Origin: Clostridia bacterium
GTDB lineage: Bacteria; Bacillota_A; Clostridia; Christensenellales; Aristaeellaceae
Direction: 5' to 3'
DNA length: 9,715 nucleotides
Assembly (NCBI GenBank): GCA_017938785.1
Contig: JAGBAU010000025.1
Span: forward strand, 1 to 9,715
Part shown: positions 8,437 to 9,715 of the stretch, piece after piece
Position numbering within the stretch: position 1 is the stretch's first letter
Layout of the letters: the number at the start of each line of letters is the position of its first letter
Notes under the pieces: model-generated
Told to the model about the DNA's origin: nothing
Seen by the model: the letters and a program-made list of their open reading frames with translations, nothing else
Database searches by the model: none
Program-made: the position numbers and the translations under genes

Positions 8437-8458
8437 GGAGACCTCCGTTTATTGTTTT

Positions 8459-8475
8459 TACAAGTATCCCTTGTA
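8459..8475 (-). promoter_or_regulatory. Small dyad in the leader of the beta-propeller-like gene
   Basis: TACAAG and CTTGTA form 6-bp arms around a 5-base spacer, inside the predicted untranslated leader between the promoter at 8492-8520 and the ribosome binding site. It may form a small RNA hairpin. No regulator can be named. Confidence 0.3.
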
Positions 8476-8491
8476 TACCAATACCATTCCT

Positions 8492-8520
8492 ATTATAATG
8501 GAACAAAAGGCGGGATTCAA
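8492..8520 (-). promoter_or_regulatory. Sigma-A-type promoter for the leftward operon
   Basis: On the minus strand TTGAAT (8515-8520) and a perfect TATAAT (8492-8497) are separated by exactly 17 bases. The predicted transcription start near 8485 gives a leader of about 48 bases before the ATG at 8436. This is the best promoter match in the window and should drive the beta-propeller-like gene, the CvpA-like gene and, through the hairpin at 6505-6522, ftsK. Confidence 0.75.
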
Positions 8521-8541
8521 TGTTTTGCTTGTGACAAAACA
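8521..8541. promoter_or_regulatory. Spaced inverted repeat directly upstream of the leftward -35 box
   Basis: TGTTTTG and CAAAACA are perfect 7-bp arms around the 7-base spacer CTTGTGA, forming a 21-bp dyad that abuts the -35 element of the leftward promoter. The spacing suits a dimeric transcription factor. It could serve either divergent gene. There is no T tract or gene end here, so a terminator is unlikely. Confidence 0.4.
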
Positions 8542-8598
8542 GGAAGAAAAGCTGACTTTTCCACCTGTTCGTTCATTTTTAAGGCATATTTCGAAAAA

Positions 8599-8614
8599 TG
8601 TTTCATGTGAAACA
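8599..8614. promoter_or_regulatory. parS: parS-like ParB-binding palindrome in the leader of the phosphoesterase-like gene
   Basis: TGTTTCATGTGAAACA differs by one central base (CATG for CACG) from the Bacillus-type parS sequence TGTTTCACGTGAAACA. ParB binds such sites near the origin and spreads along DNA. This one ends just 3 bases before the GAGGAG ribosome binding site of the downstream gene. The site plus five preceding A residues is identical to that at 9632-9652. Confidence 0.7.
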
Positions 8615-8624
8615 ATGAGGAGCT

Positions 8625-9569
8625 ATGGCGAAGAAGAATCAGAAGGATAAATCCATAAAAACCAAGCGCGGACACAGGAAAGGATTCCTGCCCGCTCTTT
8701 TGATTGTAATCATTGGAATCGGTGGACTCTTCGGTTGGATGCATATCAATGCTTCGCTTACGCATTTGAAATATGCAGAAGTGTATCTGGATGATTTGCC
8801 TGAACAGTTTGAAGGAACAAAGCTGCTGTTTGTATCCGATATAAATATTCGAAATTCCATGGATGCATCCGCTTGTATGAAAACCATGGATAAACTGAAG
8901 GATTTAAACGCTGATATATTGCTGCTCGGTGGAGATTACAGTGCCGATACCCTGATTTCTTCCCTGAACGGAGGAAACGGATCCGGAAAAGAAGCGTATA
9001 CCGAAAGATTCATTGAATCGCTTACTTCCTTTTATACTCCGTTGGGAAAGTTTGCTGTATCAGGCGAACAGGATTCGGCAGGAATTTCTGAAGTCTTCTC
9101 AAAAGCAGGCGTACAGCATCTCTCAGATTCCTGCACAGTGGTCGAAAAGAATGGCGCAAAGCTGGTGATTGCCGGCTTGAGTGATACATCATCCGGAAGA
9201 ACTCCCTTTGAGGAAATCGGCGGATATTTCAACGGAGACGAGTGTGTGATTGCTGTTGCACACAATCCTTCCGCGTATGTAGGAATACGTGTAGCGGAAG
9301 CAAGGGGCGGCGGCACCTGGGTAGATATGGTGCTTGCCGGGCATACCTTGGGCGGACAGATCAATGTTTTCGGTAAAACCATGTTTTCTCTTACTGAGGA
9401 GGAGCAGAGATGCCTCTCCGGCTGGCACTATACGAATGATCTGCCCATGCTTGTCAGCCAGGGACTTGGATGTAAGGGTTTGAAGCTGCGATTTGGAACA
9501 CAGAGTGAGATATGGTGTATAACCCTACATAAACCAGTTGGTGCGGGTTTGGTTTTGCCGAAACTATGA
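8625..9569 (+). CDS. Membrane-anchored calcineurin-like metallophosphoesterase homologue with degenerate active site
   Basis: A 314-residue protein with a Lys/Arg-rich start (1-20), one membrane segment (about 21-39) and an outward domain resembling YkuE/YaeI-type metallophosphoesterases. The fold motifs are placed as expected, but several metal ligands are changed. The first motif is SDIN (D72, N74) instead of DxH. GGD is intact (D104). The GNHD motif reads GEQD (147-150). The HNP histidine is intact (H213). The GHTHGGQ motif reads GHTLGGQ (H240 kept, L242 for His). Catalysis is therefore doubtful; a structural or binding role is possible. The only in-frame start nearby is the ATG at 8625, because a TGA lies at 8616-8618; its GAGGAG ribosome binding site is unusually close (2 bases). 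The gene looks more AT-rich than its leftward neighbours. No clear promoter is visible upstream. parS-like sites flank it on both sides. Confidence 0.85.
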   Translation: MAKKNQKDKSIKTKRGHRKGFLPALLIVIIGIGGLFGWMHINASLTHLKYAEVYLDDLPEQFEGTKLLFVSDINIRNSMDASACMKTMDKLKDLNADILLLGGDYSADTLISSLNGGNGSGKEAYTERFIESLTSFYTPLGKFAVSGEQDSAGISEVFSKAGVQHLSDSCTVVEKNGAKLVIAGLSDTSSGRTPFEEIGGYFNGDECVIAVAHNPSAYVGIRVAEARGGGTWVDMVLAGHTLGGQINVFGKTMFSLTEEEQRCLSGWHYTNDLPMLVSQGLGCKGLKLRFGTQSEIWCITLHKPVGAGLVLPKL

Positions 9570-9570
9570 T

Positions 9571-9586
9571 TGTTTCACGTGAAACG
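9571..9586. promoter_or_regulatory. parS: parS-like palindrome, cluster site 1
   Basis: TGTTTCACGTGAAACG contains the full 14-bp palindromic core GTTTCACGTGAAAC of the Bacillus-type parS and differs from the 16-base consensus only in the last base. It begins one base after the stop of the phosphoesterase-like gene. This is the best parS match in the window. Confidence 0.85.
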
Positions 9587-9610
9587 AATCGAAGTATGTC
9601 GAAAAGTGAA

Positions 9611-9630
9611 ATTGTTCCACGTGGAACAAT
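9611..9630. promoter_or_regulatory. parS: parS-like palindrome, cluster site 2 (20-bp perfect palindrome)
   Basis: ATTGTTCCACGTGGAACAAT is a perfect 20-bp palindrome. Its inner 16 bases (9613-9628) match parS except that the T/A pair at the fourth core position is C/G in both half-sites, a symmetric change that keeps the dyad. Its centre is 42 bp from that of site 1. With no loop and no T tract it is not a terminator. Confidence 0.75.
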
Positions 9631-9636
9631 CAAAAA

Positions 9637-9652
9637 TGTTTCATGTGAAACA
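9637..9652. promoter_or_regulatory. parS: parS-like palindrome, cluster site 3
   Basis: TGTTTCATGTGAAACA, the same 16 bases as the site at 8599-8614, with one central difference from the parS consensus. Its centre is 24 bp from that of site 2. Confidence 0.75.
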
Positions 9653-9675
9653 GAGCATTTTTAAACTTCCTGGAG

Positions 9676-9681
9676 TATAAT
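9676..9681 (+). promoter_or_regulatory. Isolated -10 box (TATAAT) at the right edge
   Basis: A perfect TATAAT without a recognisable -35 at 16-18 bases upstream (that position holds sequence around GAGCAT next to parS site 3). If used, transcription would start at about 9687-9689, on top of the ATG at 9689. It may need an activator or be chance in an AT-rich stretch. Confidence 0.35.
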
Positions 9682-9688
9682 TCATACC

Positions 9689-9715
9689 ATGAAGGAATTT
9701 GTTTGTAATCTATGC
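9689..9715 (+). CDS. Possible start of a further gene, cut by the window edge
   Basis: An ATG at 9689-9691 opens a frame of nine codons (MKEFVCNLC) that runs off the window. It follows the parS cluster and the TATAAT box. No ribosome binding site is at normal spacing; a TGGAG at 9671-9675 is 13 bases away. Nine residues are too few to identify a product. By position near the origin rsmG, parA or parB would be unsurprising, but nothing here shows it. The true start could also lie beyond the edge. Confidence 0.3.

Noticed and set aside
8521..8541. Treating the TGTTTTG dyad as a fifth parS site
   Set aside because: It lacks the central CACGTG/CATGTG core and has a 7-base asymmetric spacer.
9611..9630. 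Reading the 20-bp palindrome as a terminator for the phosphoesterase-like gene
   Set aside because: It has no loop bases and no T run after the stem, and it matches a parS core flanked by two similar sites.

Overview
The window looks like an origin-proximal piece of a chromosome from a Firmicutes (Clostridia-like) bacterium. The reasons are the gene set (dnaN, mnmE, ftsK/spoIIIE-type translocase, rimO, pgsA), strong AGGAGG-type ribosome binding sites, the clostridial-style order ftsK-rimO-pgsA, moderate GC, and four parS-like palindromes. No mobile element, CRISPR array, rRNA or tRNA was seen. The species cannot be named from this sequence.

Layout. Bases 2-316 (+) are the C-terminal end of dnaN, the sliding clamp. 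Its stop codon shares one base with the start of mnmE (316-1644, +). A bidirectional hairpin terminator (about 1645-1675) separates mnmE from a convergent block on the minus strand. Read in its own direction, that block is: a membrane-anchored protein of unknown function (8436-7333), a CvpA-family membrane protein (7273-6545), an ftsK/spoIIIE DNA translocase (6466-3740) with its own terminator, then rimO (3560-2238) and pgsA (2237-1683) as a tightly coupled pair behind their own promoter. A divergent intergenic region (8437-8624) carries a good promoter for the leftward operon, a spaced dyad and a parS-like site. Rightward from it runs a membrane-anchored metallophosphoesterase-like gene (8625-9569) whose metal-binding motifs are mostly degraded. 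A cluster of three more parS-like palindromes (9571-9652) follows, and the start of a possible further gene sits at the right edge.

How it fits together. DnaN (replication clamp), the FtsK/SpoIIIE pump (chromosome clearing at the septum) and parS-like ParB sites all belong to chromosome replication and segregation. Their proximity suggests that oriC lies just outside the left edge, since dnaA-dnaN normally flank it, and that parS sites are scattered through this origin domain. mnmE (tRNA wobble uridine modification), rimO (ribosomal protein S12 methylthiolation) and pgsA (phosphatidylglycerol synthesis) are housekeeping genes.

Most of the window is ordinary core genome. The observations most worth a second look are the parS cluster, the parS-like site in the leader of the phosphoesterase-like gene, and the loss of key metal ligands in that protein. 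I found no convincing evidence for a wholly new multi-gene system.
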